From contig CAXXNY010000026.1 in the NCBI GenBank assembly GCA_963674805.2, positions 124,001 to 188,000 of the forward strand: a stretch of 64,000 nt of DNA. The letters run 5' to 3'. Positions within the stretch are counted from its first letter, which is position 1; the number at the start of each line of letters is the position of its first letter. The notes under the pieces were generated by a model. The model saw only the letters and a list, made by a program, of their open reading frames with translations. It made no database searches and was not told where the DNA came from. The stretch comes from CALMFG01 sp963674805 (lineage in GTDB: Bacteria > Bacillota > Clostridia > Christensenellales > CALMFG01). Both the position numbers and the translations under genes were made by a program. Shown piece by piece: positions 9,648 through 17,035 of the stretch.

Positions 9648-9998
9648 ATGTCTGAAACTGAAAAAAATGACCTTCCTGCAACGGAAGAAAACAATACAAA
9701 GGAAATAAAAAAGCCGATCCAATGGCTGATCGGTATTGCTGCGGGTATCCTGACCAGTGTGTCCATTTATTTCTCCGGGAGAGACCTCGGCATTCAGGAT
9801 GCACTCATCTCAAAGATCATGCAGTACCTTTTCCTAATTGTTTTCGCTGCCTTTATGATTACTGTCAGACAACTTGAGAGCAAGCGCGGGCTCAAATTGA
9901 ATTCCATCAGAACCGCATACTTTGTCGGGATGATTCCGGGATTACTGGTATTCCTATATCTGGCGTTGTCACAAGGTTTGTTATCCTGTGCATCATAA
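9648..9998 (+). CDS. Small membrane protein of unknown function
   Basis: 116 residues: a charged cytoplasmic-looking N-terminus (MSETEKNDLPATEEN...) followed by about three hydrophobic segments (IQWLIGIAAGILTSVSIYF, then LISKIMQYLFLIVFAAFMI, then FVGMIPGLLVFLYLAL). I recognise no family. The start is ATG 9648, with SD TTAGGAG six bases away; an upstream in-frame ATG at 9618 has no SD. It is a single gene with its own terminator, divergent from the EF-G-like gene, and nothing in the context suggests a role. Confidence 0.65.
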   Translation: MSETEKNDLPATEENNTKEIKKPIQWLIGIAAGILTSVSIYFSGRDLGIQDALISKIMQYLFLIVFAAFMITVRQLESKRGLKLNSIRTAYFVGMIPGLLVFLYLALSQGLLSCAS

Positions 9999-10013
9999 TT
10001 GTATTTTTTCACG

Positions 10014-10038
10014 CCGCAAGTTATCTTGCGGTTTTTTT
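10014..10038 (+). terminator. Intrinsic terminator of the small membrane protein gene
   Basis: Perfect 7-bp stem CCGCAAG/CTTGCGG with a four-base loop, followed by T7. Confidence 0.9.
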
Positions 10039-10043
10039 ATTGC

Positions 10044-10766
10044 TTATTCAAAGATAATGGTAAGTGCACGTTCTTCCCATTCAACCGGATCAACATACAG
10101 TCCGTAAGCTTCTAATATGCCAGTAACAGCATCAGTATACTTCGTATCGGCTTCAATAGTTAAAGTTACGCTGTCCCCTTCCGTCAGCAGCGAATAATCT
10201 GCGCCGGTTGTATCCAGATCACTGATAAAATCATCTTTCATAAACAGCGGCAAAGTATAAATACCATCAGCGCCCCTTGCGGCAAATGACGCTTCGGCCT
10301 CAACAGCGGCACTTTCCGCTGCTTCCTCCTCAGACGCCATATCTGCTTCCGGCATCATTTCCTGCATCACCATTTCGGGCGCTCCGTCTTCGAGCACCGC
10401 GCTATCCGCAGTCCCTGCGGTTTTCTCCATCATATTTACATTTGATTGTTGTGTTAACAAAAAGTATCCGCCGATAAAGATCACCACGGCCGCCGCAGTC
10501 AGTGCAACGGCATTGACCGGTATATGCCAGCCGGTATCGCTTTCCTTCCGGATACCGATACGCTCCCGCCACGCTTTTTTAAACGCAGCAAAAGCCGCCG
10601 GGTTATGCAGGCGTTTAAATTCTCGCTTAAGCTTGCGGATGTCACGCTGGAACGTCCGGTATTCCCGGTCGCTCTTAATCGCGTCAACAGCGCGGGCAAT
10701 GTCCTCCGGCCCGGCTTCTCCGTCCGCGTATGCGCTGATTAGTTGTTTAATTGCGTCTCTGTCCAT
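10044..10766 (-). CDS. Anti-sigma-factor-like single-pass membrane protein
   Basis: 240 residues. The N-terminal 80 residues are cytoplasmic-looking and open like anti-sigma domains (LISAYADGEAGPED, then a basic helix with IRKLKREFKRL). There is one membrane segment near residues 84-105 (AVALTAAAVVIFIGGYFLL), then a Met/Glu/Ala-rich linker and a folded extracytoplasmic end. The layout matches RseA/RsiW-type anti-sigma factors, but the zinc ligands of the ZAS class are absent and no ECF sigma gene lies next to it. It follows murI by 54 bases on the same strand and may share its transcript. The function is inference only. Confidence 0.5.
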   Translation of the reverse strand: MDRDAIKQLISAYADGEAGPEDIARAVDAIKSDREYRTFQRDIRKLKREFKRLHNPAAFAAFKKAWRERIGIRKESDTGWHIPVNAVALTAAAVVIFIGGYFLLTQQSNVNMMEKTAGTADSAVLEDGAPEMVMQEMMPEADMASEEEAAESAAVEAEASFAARGADGIYTLPLFMKDDFISDLDTTGADYSLLTEGDSVTLTIEADTKYTDAVTGILEAYGLYVDPVEWEERALTIIFE

Positions 10767-10820
10767 GTTTCATCATACCTTTATGTTGATTAGACGAAGA
10801 TGGGTTTAGAAAAGTTCCGC

Positions 10821-11606
10821 TTAAATCTCCATACGGAACAGCCGTTTCATCATCTTGGTGTATTTTGATCCGCCCGATGAATAAAACGTTACGCTGCCTT
10901 TTCTTGATGAACGGGTCAGCAGCTCATGCTCTTCCAATACACGTTTCAATTGTTTCACCGTACCGAAATTGCCGTCTATGACCTGGCGCTTCCCCCGAAA
11001 GTTTTCATATAAAAATGCCTTTATTTTGTCTTTAATAAATGAATAATGCGTACATCCCAGCACAACCGTATCCACCGGGTCGGAATGAAACGGCGCAAAG
11101 ATGCACCGGATATATTCGTTCAGTTCCCCCGCATTCAGATCACCGTCTTCGATCAGGGTCACCAATCCTTTGCACGGGACATTAATGACACGGTCCTTAG
11201 CGCCCAGCCGTTCAAGCAGCTGGTTATACCGCGGCTGGCTGATTGTCCCTTCGGTTGCCAATACAATAATATCGCCGTTATACGACGTCTCTATCGCCGG
11301 TTTAACAGCCGGTTCAATGCTGATGACCGGAATATTATATTCCGTGCGCATCAGCCGCACCGCCGCACTCGTCGCGGTATTACAGGCCATCACAATTGCC
11401 TTTACGCCTTTATCAATCAAAAATTGGCCGCAAGCAAGCGAAAGCTGTTGAATCTCTTCTTCCGTTTTTGTACCGTAAGGCGCATTGGCGTTATCGCCGT
11501 AATAAATGTAATCCTCGTTCGGCATCAGCGCGACTGCTTCTTTTAAAACGCTGACCCCGCCGACTCCTGAATCAAAAAAACCAATGGGCTTTTCGTTGTT
11601 TTCCAT
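10821..11606 (-). CDS. murI: Glutamate racemase
   Basis: Converts L- to D-glutamate for peptidoglycan. The two catalytic cysteines are in ACNTATS (Cys75) and GCTHYS (Cys185); the substrate-binding FDSGVGG opens the protein and GTISQPRY is present. The length of 261 aa is normal. ATG at 11606 with SD AAGGAA. A good promoter lies upstream, and its -10 sits inside a perfect 8-bp-arm palindrome, so regulated transcription is possible. Confidence 0.96.
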   Translation of the reverse strand: MENNEKPIGFFDSGVGGVSVLKEAVALMPNEDYIYYGDNANAPYGTKTEEEIQQLSLACGQFLIDKGVKAIVMACNTATSAAVRLMRTEYNIPVISIEPAVKPAIETSYNGDIIVLATEGTISQPRYNQLLERLGAKDRVINVPCKGLVTLIEDGDLNAGELNEYIRCIFAPFHSDPVDTVVLGCTHYSFIKDKIKAFLYENFRGKRQVIDGNFGTVKQLKRVLEEHELLTRSSRKGSVTFYSSGGSKYTKMMKRLFRMEI

Positions 11607-11630
11607 TATATTAAGACTTTCCTTAAGATT

Positions 11631-11668
11631 TGCGGTATCATTATACCGCAGTTTTTCTGCGCCCGCAA
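11631..11668 (-). promoter_or_regulatory. murI promoter overlapped by a palindrome
   Basis: Minus strand: -35 TTGCGG (11663-11668), 17-base spacer, -10 TATAAT (11640-11645). A perfect inverted repeat TGCGGTAT-CATT-ATACCGCA (11631-11650) covers the -10 and the predicted start. It could be an operator or a 5'-end RNA hairpin. Read on the + strand it is followed by T5 and would resemble a terminator, though no + strand gene precedes it. Confidence 0.6.
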
Positions 11669-11767
11669 TTTAAAGATTACGGCAAATGTTCAGATTCCGT
11701 TTTGCACGGCTTCCGATATAAAATTCAGCCGTGCTATGATAAACTCAGTTAAGCGGCAGGAATTTGC

Positions 11768-11796
11768 TTGCAATAAAAAAACAGGTATGTTAAAAT
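11768..11796 (+). promoter_or_regulatory. rpsT promoter
   Basis: -35 TTGCAA (11768-11773), 17-base spacer, -10 TAAAAT (11791-11796) preceded by TG-n. The predicted leader is about 25-30 bases. Confidence 0.75.
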
Positions 11797-11829
11797 AACG
11801 CTGTTAAATTTTAAGTAGAGGTGACGGCA

Positions 11830-12096
11830 TTGCCAAATATTAAATCCGCGATGAAGCGCACAAAAATTGAAAAGCGCAATAACTTAAGAAATCGCAGCAT
11901 CAAATCAGAAATTAAAACCGTGATTAAAAAGTTTGAAGCGGTTATCGCCGAAAATAAAGCCGATGAAGCAGCAAAGCTTTATCGTGAAGCCAGCAGCGTT
12001 TTAGACAAAGCGGTTGCTAAAGGCACTGTGCATAAGAACTTTGCGGCACGCAGAAAATCAAACATGGCTAAGCATCTTGATGCGATTGCAAAATAA
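11830..12096 (+). CDS. rpsT: 30S ribosomal protein S20
   Basis: Primary 16S rRNA-binding protein of the small subunit, 88 residues, Lys/Ala/Arg-rich helices typical of bS20 (PNIKSAMKRTK, then a C-terminal AARRKSNMAKHL). The start is TTG at 11830, six bases from SD AGAGGTGA, since S20 proteins begin (M)PNIKSA. An in-frame GTG at 11821 would overlap the SD. Escherichia coli rpsT also uses UUG, where the weak start is part of autoregulation; a similar control here is inference. Monocistronic, with its own promoter and terminator. Confidence 0.97.
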   Translation: MPNIKSAMKRTKIEKRNNLRNRSIKSEIKTVIKKFEAVIAENKADEAAKLYREASSVLDKAVAKGTVHKNFAARRKSNMAKHLDAIAK

Positions 12097-12114
12097 ACAC
12101 GGTCAATAATGATT

Positions 12115-12142
12115 GCACTCCCTTTCGGTAGTGCTTTTGTTT
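12115..12142 (+). terminator. rpsT terminator
   Basis: Stem GCACT/AGTGC extended by CC/GG around a TTTC loop (one mismatch), followed by TTTTGTTTT. It reaches the end of the convergent deaminase gene. Confidence 0.75.
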
Positions 12143-12588
12143 TACTCAAATTTCTCCAGCGTGACGTCGGCCATATCAAGTAATTGAATGGCAAAGTCGT
12201 CCGGATAGGCGTTTTTATATACCACACGGACGATTCCGGCGTTGATTATCATCTTTGAACAGATGACACAGGGCTGGTGGGTGCAGTAAAGCGTTGCGCC
12301 TTCTATGCTTACCCCCATCTTTGCGGCTTGTATGATTGCATTTTGTTCAGCATGAATCGCATAGCAAAGTTCATGGTGTGTGCCGGATTCGATATTCTTT
12401 AAAACACGCAGGCATTCCTTTCGGTCCTTACAGCTGGGCAATCCGGCCGGAGCGCCGTTATATCCCGTGGTCAGAATCCGCTTGTTTTTCACAATAACTG
12501 CGCCAACATTACGATTCTCCTTAAAACAGCTTGACCAGGTTGCTATCGTTTCTGTCATTTCCATAAACCGCTTATCCCACTTGTCCAT
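12142..12588 (-). CDS. comEB: dCMP deaminase (ComEB-like)
   Basis: Zinc-dependent deamination of dCMP to dUMP for dTTP synthesis. Zinc and catalytic residues: His79-Ala-Glu81 and Cys107/Cys110 (PCVIC), numbered from ATG 12588. That start has SD AAAGGAAG four bases upstream. A longer reading from 12603 begins inside the SD. The TGYNG substrate loop is present. 148 aa is normal. ComEB is the historical name from the Bacillus comE operon; there are no competence genes here. Confidence 0.9.
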   Translation of the reverse strand: MDKWDKRFMEMTETIATWSSCFKENRNVGAVIVKNKRILTTGYNGAPAGLPSCKDRKECLRVLKNIESGTHHELCYAIHAEQNAIIQAAKMGVSIEGATLYCTHQPCVICSKMIINAGIVRVVYKNAYPDDFAIQLLDMADVTLEKFE

Positions 12589-12620
12589 TTGTCTTCCTTT
12601 CATGATACATGCGATGTTTT

Positions 12621-12650
12621 ATTTTACTAAATATACAACATGCTTGTCTA
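12621..12650 (-). promoter_or_regulatory. Possible dCMP deaminase promoter
   Basis: Minus strand TAGACA (12645-12650), 18-base spacer, TAAAAT (12621-12626), about 33 bases before the start codon. Confidence 0.4.
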
Positions 12651-12767
12651 GGATATCCCGAATAGTGATATTTGTAGATATTAAGCGTTTTTATGAGCAT
12701 TTCAGAGTAATATGAATATATTTTGATTTAAATATATCTTTCTTTTTAAATTTGTTGTTTTTTCAGC

Positions 12768-12796
12768 TTGCTATAAAAGGTGATAAAAGATATCAT
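12768..12796 (+). promoter_or_regulatory. groESL promoter
   Basis: -35 TTGCTA (12768-12773), 17 bases, -10 TATCAT (12791-12796). CIRCE starts 10 bases downstream, so the predicted transcript begins at or inside the operator. Confidence 0.75.
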
Positions 12797-12805
12797 ATAT
12801 TTGCA

Positions 12806-12832
12806 TTAGCACTCACTCAACAAGAGTGCTAA
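12806..12832 (+). promoter_or_regulatory. CIRCE element, HrcA operator
   Basis: Perfect consensus: TTAGCACTC, nine bases, GAGTGCTAA. HrcA represses groE and dnaK operons through this site and releases it on heat stress. hrcA is not in the window, so it must be encoded elsewhere. Placement just after the -10 is the usual one. Confidence 0.98.
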
Positions 12833-12868
12833 CAACAGGTTGATTATTTTAAGGAGGTTTTATATACC

Positions 12869-13153
12869 ATGGCAATCAAACCATTGCTCGACAGAGTGCT
12901 GATTAAAAGTTTAGAGTCCGAAGAAACCACAAAGAGCGGTATTGTGCTGCCCGGCAGTGCACAGGAAAAACCGCAGATGGCGGAAGTCGTCGAAGTGGGC
13001 CCCGGCGGGCTGGTAGACGGAAAAGAAGTCACCATGACCTTGAAAAAAGGACAGAAGGTCATTTATTCCAAGTATTCAGGCACAGAAGTCAAATATGACG
13101 GCGTTGAGTATTTAATCGTTCGCCAGAGCGATGTACTGGCAATCGTTGACTAA
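12869..13153 (+). CDS. groES: Co-chaperonin GroES
   Basis: 94 residues; the lid of the GroEL folding chamber. Typical start MAIKPLLDRVLIK, mobile loop around residues 17-32 (ESEETTKSGIVLPGSAQEKP), GPGG turn, and C-terminal YLIVRQSDVLAIV. Strong SD AAGGAGG before the ATG. First gene of the CIRCE-controlled operon, 38 bases before groEL. Confidence 0.98.
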   Translation: MAIKPLLDRVLIKSLESEETTKSGIVLPGSAQEKPQMAEVVEVGPGGLVDGKEVTMTLKKGQKVIYSKYSGTEVKYDGVEYLIVRQSDVLAIVD

Positions 13154-13191
13154 GGTTTTAGATTAATCATTTTACAAAGGAGAGAATTTAC

Positions 13192-14820
13192 ATGGCAAAG
13201 CAATTGAAGTTTGGCGAAGATGCCAGACGTGCGTTAGAAAGCGGCGTCAATACATTGGCGGATACCGTTAAAGTGACGCTGGGTCCTAAGGGACGCAATG
13301 TTGTTTTAGACAAGAAGTTCGGTTCCCCGCTCATCACGAATGACGGCGTAACAATCGCAAAAGAAATCGAACTTGAAGATCCGTTTGAAAACATGGGCGC
13401 ACAGCTCGTTAAAGAAGTCGCAACAAAAACAAATGATGTAGCTGGAGACGGCACCACAACCGCTACGGTATTGGCTCAGGCGATTATCCGTGAGGGATTA
13501 AAGAATGTCGCAGCAGGAGCAAATCCGATGGCGCTTAAAAAAGGTATTCTAAAGGCCAGCGACGTTGTCGTTGAATCTTTAAAGGGCTTTTCACAGCCGA
13601 TTAAAGACAGCCACGCAATATCACAGGTAGCGGCAATCTCAGCCGGAGACGAAGAAATCGGCGAATTGATTTCTAAGGCGATGGAACAAGTCGGCAACGA
13701 CGGTGTTATCACGGTTGAGGAATCCAAGACCATGAAAACCGAACTTTCGGTGGTTGAAGGGATGCAGTTTGACAGAGGCTATGCCTCCCCCTATATGGTA
13801 ACCGATACGGATAAAATGGAAGCCGTCTTAGAAGATCCGGTTATCTTAATCACCGATAAAAAGATCACCAACATTCAGGAAATCCTTCCTGTTCTCGAAA
13901 AAGTCGTACAGGCTGGCAAGAAGATGCTGATTATCGCCGAAGATATTGAAGGCGAAGCATTGGCTACCCTGGTTGTCAACAAACTGCGCGGCACATTTAC
14001 ATGCGTTGCGGTTAAGGCGCCGGGATTCGGTGACAGAAGAAAAGCAATGCTTCAGGATATAGCTGTTCTGACAGGCGGACAGGTCATCAGTGAAGAAGTC
14101 GGTTTGGATCTCAAGGAAGCCGGTTTAGAACTTCTGGGTTCTGCCCGTCAGATTATCATTGATAAAGAAAACACCACAATCGTCGAAGGCGGCGGTGATG
14201 ATAAAGATATCAAAGCCAGAATTAAATCAATCAAAGCGCAGATTGAAGAAACTACTTCTGACTATGATAAAGAAAAGCTTCAGGAACGCCTGGCAAAACT
14301 TTCAGGCGGCGTCGCGGTTATCCATGTTGGTGCTGCTACCGAAACCGAAATGAAAGAAGCGAAACTGAGAATTGAAGACGCATTGGCTGCCACACGTGCT
14401 GCAGTTGAAGAAGGTATTGTTGCGGGCGGCGGTATTGCCCTGCTTAACACCATTTCTGCATTAGATAAAGAAATGGCCAAGGCCGAAGGCGATATTAAAA
14501 CCGGTATGCAGATGGTATGTCGTGCAATCGAAGAGCCGATTCGCCAGATTGCTGCGAATGCCGGACTCGAAGGCAGTGTTATCGTAGACAAGATCCTATC
14601 AAAGGCCGACCCGACATATGGATACGATGTATCAGCGGGCGCCTATGTGGATATGTTTAAATCCGGAATTATCGATCCAACCAAGGTTACCCGTTCTGCT
14701 CTGCAGAATGCGGCCAGCATCTCAGCAATGCTGCTGACAACCGAACGGATTGTTACCGATATTCCTGCCGAAGAACCCGCGATGCCGGGTGCACCAGGCG
14801 GAATGCCGGGCATGTATTAA
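13192..14820 (+). CDS. groEL: Chaperonin GroEL
   Basis: 542-residue ATP-driven folding chamber subunit. Landmarks: KVTLGPKGRNVVLDK, the ATPase motif GDGTTTATVLA, VKAPGFGDRRKAML, AAVEEGIVAGGG, and a Gly/Met-rich tail ending in GGMPGMY. SD AAAGGAGA before ATG 13192. The only groEL in the window, cotranscribed with groES and ended by a strong terminator. Confidence 0.99.
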   Translation: MAKQLKFGEDARRALESGVNTLADTVKVTLGPKGRNVVLDKKFGSPLITNDGVTIAKEIELEDPFENMGAQLVKEVATKTNDVAGDGTTTATVLAQAIIREGLKNVAAGANPMALKKGILKASDVVVESLKGFSQPIKDSHAISQVAAISAGDEEIGELISKAMEQVGNDGVITVEESKTMKTELSVVEGMQFDRGYASPYMVTDTDKMEAVLEDPVILITDKKITNIQEILPVLEKVVQAGKKMLIIAEDIEGEALATLVVNKLRGTFTCVAVKAPGFGDRRKAMLQDIAVLTGGQVISEEVGLDLKEAGLELLGSARQIIIDKENTTIVEGGGDDKDIKARIKSIKAQIEETTSDYDKEKLQERLAKLSGGVAVIHVGAATETEMKEAKLRIEDALAATRAAVEEGIVAGGGIALLNTISALDKEMAKAEGDIKTGMQMVCRAIEEPIRQIAANAGLEGSVIVDKILSKADPTYGYDVSAGAYVDMFKSGIIDPTKVTRSALQNAASISAMLLTTERIVTDIPAEEPAMPGAPGGMPGMY

Positions 14821-14843
14821 TCCCAAAAAACAAGCAAAACATC

Positions 14844-14875
14844 AAGTACGGATGATTATCATCCGTACTTTTTTA
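14844..14875 (+). terminator. groESL terminator
   Basis: Stem of about 11 bp (AGTACGGATGA with its complement) around a 3-base loop, followed by a T run. Confidence 0.92.
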
Positions 14876-14886
14876 TTGTTTACATT

Positions 14887-14915
14887 TTGTTCATATATGA
14901 TTAATAGATTATATT
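14887..14915 (+). promoter_or_regulatory. Promoter of the following membrane-anchored protein gene
   Basis: TTGTTC (14887-14892), 17 bases, TATATT (14910-14915). Spacing and distance to the GTG start are right; the -35 is only partly conserved. Confidence 0.5.
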
Positions 14916-14955
14916 TATGTTTTTATGATAATGTGATGAGCAAAGGGGAAACAAT

Positions 14956-15309
14956 GTGAACAAGAAACTTTCATCTCAAAAAAATACCAGAACACACCAC
15001 AATAACACACCTTGGTTTGTTGCGATATTATTGTTATGCATCACGGTCCTGATTCTTTCGGGCGTCGTATTCTATGTGGTGAAACCGCATCATAACAATG
15101 CCATGATTGAACAAATCTTTCCCGAAGCGAAAGCGCACGAGGGCTTCCATATCATCTGTATTGATGAGAACGTAACCTTAAAAGATATTGCTGAGGAAAC
15201 GCATATGACTTTTGAAGAACTCTACCAGTCAATGAATATCGCACCGGGCACGGATCCAAACACAAGGCTTTGTGAATTATTTGATGACTATGAAGAAGAT
15301 AAAAAATAA
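14956..15309 (+). CDS. Small membrane-anchored protein of unknown function
   Basis: 117 residues: a basic N-terminus, one membrane segment (about residues 20-43) and an outside domain. The end (VTLKDIAEETHMTFEELYQ, PGTDPNTRLCEL) resembles the short helical motif with IP..L and a DP-[ND]-T-x-L step found at the ends of some Fe-S and membrane proteins; that likeness is from memory and weak. The start is GTG 14956, since the ATG two bases earlier is immediately followed by a stop. SD AAAGGGGA. Single gene with its own promoter and terminator. Confidence 0.6.
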   Translation: MNKKLSSQKNTRTHHNNTPWFVAILLLCITVLILSGVVFYVVKPHHNNAMIEQIFPEAKAHEGFHIICIDENVTLKDIAEETHMTFEELYQSMNIAPGTDPNTRLCELFDDYEEDKK

Positions 15310-15333
15310 CGCTGCCATATAAACAGCAGCGTT
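15308..15333. terminator. Bidirectional terminator between convergent genes
   Basis: Perfect 8-bp stem AACGCTGC/GCAGCGTT. The minus-strand transcript gets ATTTTTTA after the stem, the plus strand a shorter TTTT. Serves 14956-15309 and the convergent peptidoglycan-binding gene. Confidence 0.8.
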
Positions 15334-15351
15334 TTCGTATACTTTTTAAAT

Positions 15352-15372
15352 CCCGAAATAACGGGGTTTTTT
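15352..15372 (+). terminator. Second plus-strand terminator hairpin
   Basis: CCCG/CGGG stem followed by GTTTTTT, overlapping the last codon of the convergent gene. Confidence 0.55.
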
Positions 15373-16195
15373 ATTGCAGTGAAGCCGTCTTTATATTCGC
15401 GTCATGTTCGGAATCCGCAAGGTTAAATACATCCGACGTACTGCCCGAAAAGTACAGGCACAAATATCCGTTCATTCCGTTGTCTTCCCCCGGCTCTGCT
15501 TCCGGATTGTTCGGATCAGCGATGAACAGCGGATCGTCCCCGTGAACATAACCAAACAGCGATGCGGCATAAACGTTGCCGTCTATTTCGATGATGCACG
15601 GACGTTTTTCATATGTCAGCCTTCCGCTTTCAAGAAAGTCATAATCATCTTCATTTTTAGAAAACATGGTATAGAATGCGTTTGTATCACGCTGTGTCAG
15701 CGGCTCGATATGCGCGTGGCTCTCTCCCCCAACGCGTTTGACGGTATAAGACGTATTGGTCTTTGTATCCGTCAGTGTCGCAGTCATTCCGACCTGAAAT
15801 ACTTTATCGACAACCGACCAGTTGATCGCATCACCCGTATTCGAAATATTGTCTTCGGAATTACCATAGACCACAAGGTCGTTTCTTAATCCGGAACGGT
15901 CAAGTCCGTTTTCGAACAACGCATCAAATGTGGTTGGCCCAACCTGTCCGTCCTTTTGAAACTCATTGTTGGCCTGGAACCGTTTAATGGCGTCCACAGA
16001 AAGCGGTCCAAACTTTCCGGTGGGCCGATAACACAGATAACCTAAATCCCTCAGGCGCATCTGCACTAAAATCCCGTCAACCGAAACCGTACCTTCTTTA
16101 ATAACCGTAAAGCCGTCCGGCGCCGCTAAGCCGATTACCGGCAGTGCGACCAGAACTAATATTAATATGAGTATCCATATTTTTGATCTAATCAT
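15371..16195 (-). CDS. Secreted peptidoglycan-binding-domain protein
   Basis: 274 residues. Residues 1-25 form a signal peptide (IWILILILVLVALPVIGLAA). A PG_binding_1 repeat follows (about 38-95: VQMRLRDLGYL, TGKFGPLSVDAIKRFQ, DGQVGPTTFDAL), which in the family binds cell-wall muropeptides. The C-terminal 170 residues contain AHIEP, RPCIIEIDG, AASLFGYVHGDD and YLCLYFSGS, a domain I have seen paired with this repeat in clostridial secreted proteins but which has no known activity. No catalytic residues can be assigned. ATG 16195 with SD AAAGGAC. Confidence 0.7.
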   Translation of the reverse strand: MIRSKIWILILILVLVALPVIGLAAPDGFTVIKEGTVSVDGILVQMRLRDLGYLCYRPTGKFGPLSVDAIKRFQANNEFQKDGQVGPTTFDALFENGLDRSGLRNDLVVYGNSEDNISNTGDAINWSVVDKVFQVGMTATLTDTKTNTSYTVKRVGGESHAHIEPLTQRDTNAFYTMFSKNEDDYDFLESGRLTYEKRPCIIEIDGNVYAASLFGYVHGDDPLFIADPNNPEAEPGEDNGMNGYLCLYFSGSTSDVFNLADSEHDANIKTASLQ

Positions 16196-16241
16196 AAATT
16201 TCGTCCTTTAATAAATGAAAGTTCCCTCAATTTGCGCTAAC

Positions 16242-16270
16242 ATTTTAACATAAAAGGACCCGCTTGTATA
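16242..16270 (-). promoter_or_regulatory. Promoter of the peptidoglycan-binding protein gene
   Basis: Minus strand TATACA (16265-16270), 17 bases, TAAAAT (16242-16247) with a TG-n extension. Confidence 0.55.
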
Positions 16271-16365
16271 GGTTATCCCTTTTTGTTCACAGTTACTTCA
16301 ATGTTTAATTTTGACGTTTCACCGATAATCTATATTTTTCTTTTTTCGTTTTAAAGCCTCAGCTA

Positions 16366-16404
16366 TTGTAAAAAACTTTAATATTCATTAAAATCGTGTA
16401 TAAT
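16366..16404 (+). promoter_or_regulatory. Overlapping promoter candidates for recX
   Basis: TTGTAA (16366-16371), 17 bases, TAAAAT (16389-16394); and a perfect TATAAT at 16399-16404 with a poor -35. Predicted starts lie only 0-11 bases before the recX ATG. Confidence 0.6.
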
Positions 16405-16411
16405 CTATAGT

Positions 16412-17035
16412 ATGCCGAAAATCACTAAAATCACGAAGCAGAAGCATGCTCAAAACCGGTACAATATCTTTCTTGATGGCGACTTTGCCGGCGCGCTGAA
16501 TGCGGAAGCAATGGTGATTCATCATATAAAAGAAAATATCGAAATCGAGCCGGATGACTTTCGTCGGATGGTTGAAGAAGATAACCAAAAGTATGCGTTT
16601 CAGCTGGCGGTTAAGCAGGTCGCTGCCAGACGGCGCACGGTGCAGGAAGTAAAAGACTATCTGATCAAAAAGGAGCTTGACGAAGATATTGCCGAACATG
16701 CCGTTCAGAAGCTGTTGGATTACGGTTATTTAAATGATTTAGAATACGCAAGGGAATTCGTATCCTATCATATCAACGCCGCAAAATACGGAAGTATTGT
16801 GCTGAAACACAAGATGGAACAAAAAGGATTCGCGGATTCGGATATCGAAAATGCCCTTAAGGCTTATACCAATGATATTGAATACCAAAACGCAAAGGGT
16901 TTGTACGAGAAACTGAATAAAAAATACGCAGCCATCGAGCCTCATATAAGACGCCAGAAAATATACCGCGGGCTGGCAAGCAAGGGTTTTTCTTTTGACG
17001 TAGTGTCCGGTCTGCTGTCGGGAGACGATTCGTGA
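16412..17035 (+). CDS. recX: RecA regulatory protein RecX
   Basis: 207 residues, built of three-helix repeats typical of RecX, which limits RecA filament growth. Landmarks: RYNIFLDGDFAGAL, RRTVQEVKDYLIKK, VQKLLDYGYLNDLEYAREFV, KGFSFDVVSGLL. The ATG at 16412 has no SD in the preceding 20 bases, and the promoter boxes end 7-17 bases upstream, so the mRNA may be leaderless. No later start would keep the conserved beginning. The stop overlaps the birA ATG (TGATG). First gene of a five-gene operon. recA is not nearby. Confidence 0.88.
   Translation: MPKITKITKQKHAQNRYNIFLDGDFAGALNAEAMVIHHIKENIEIEPDDFRRMVEEDNQKYAFQLAVKQVAARRRTVQEVKDYLIKKELDEDIAEHAVQKLLDYGYLNDLEYAREFVSYHINAAKYGSIVLKHKMEQKGFADSDIENALKAYTNDIEYQNAKGLYEKLNKKYAAIEPHIRRQKIYRGLASKGFSFDVVSGLLSGDDS

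Noticed and set aside
12603..12768. A small gene in the AT-rich spacer before groES
   Set aside because: Short frames only, with no SD; the sequence is explained by the deaminase and groE promoters.
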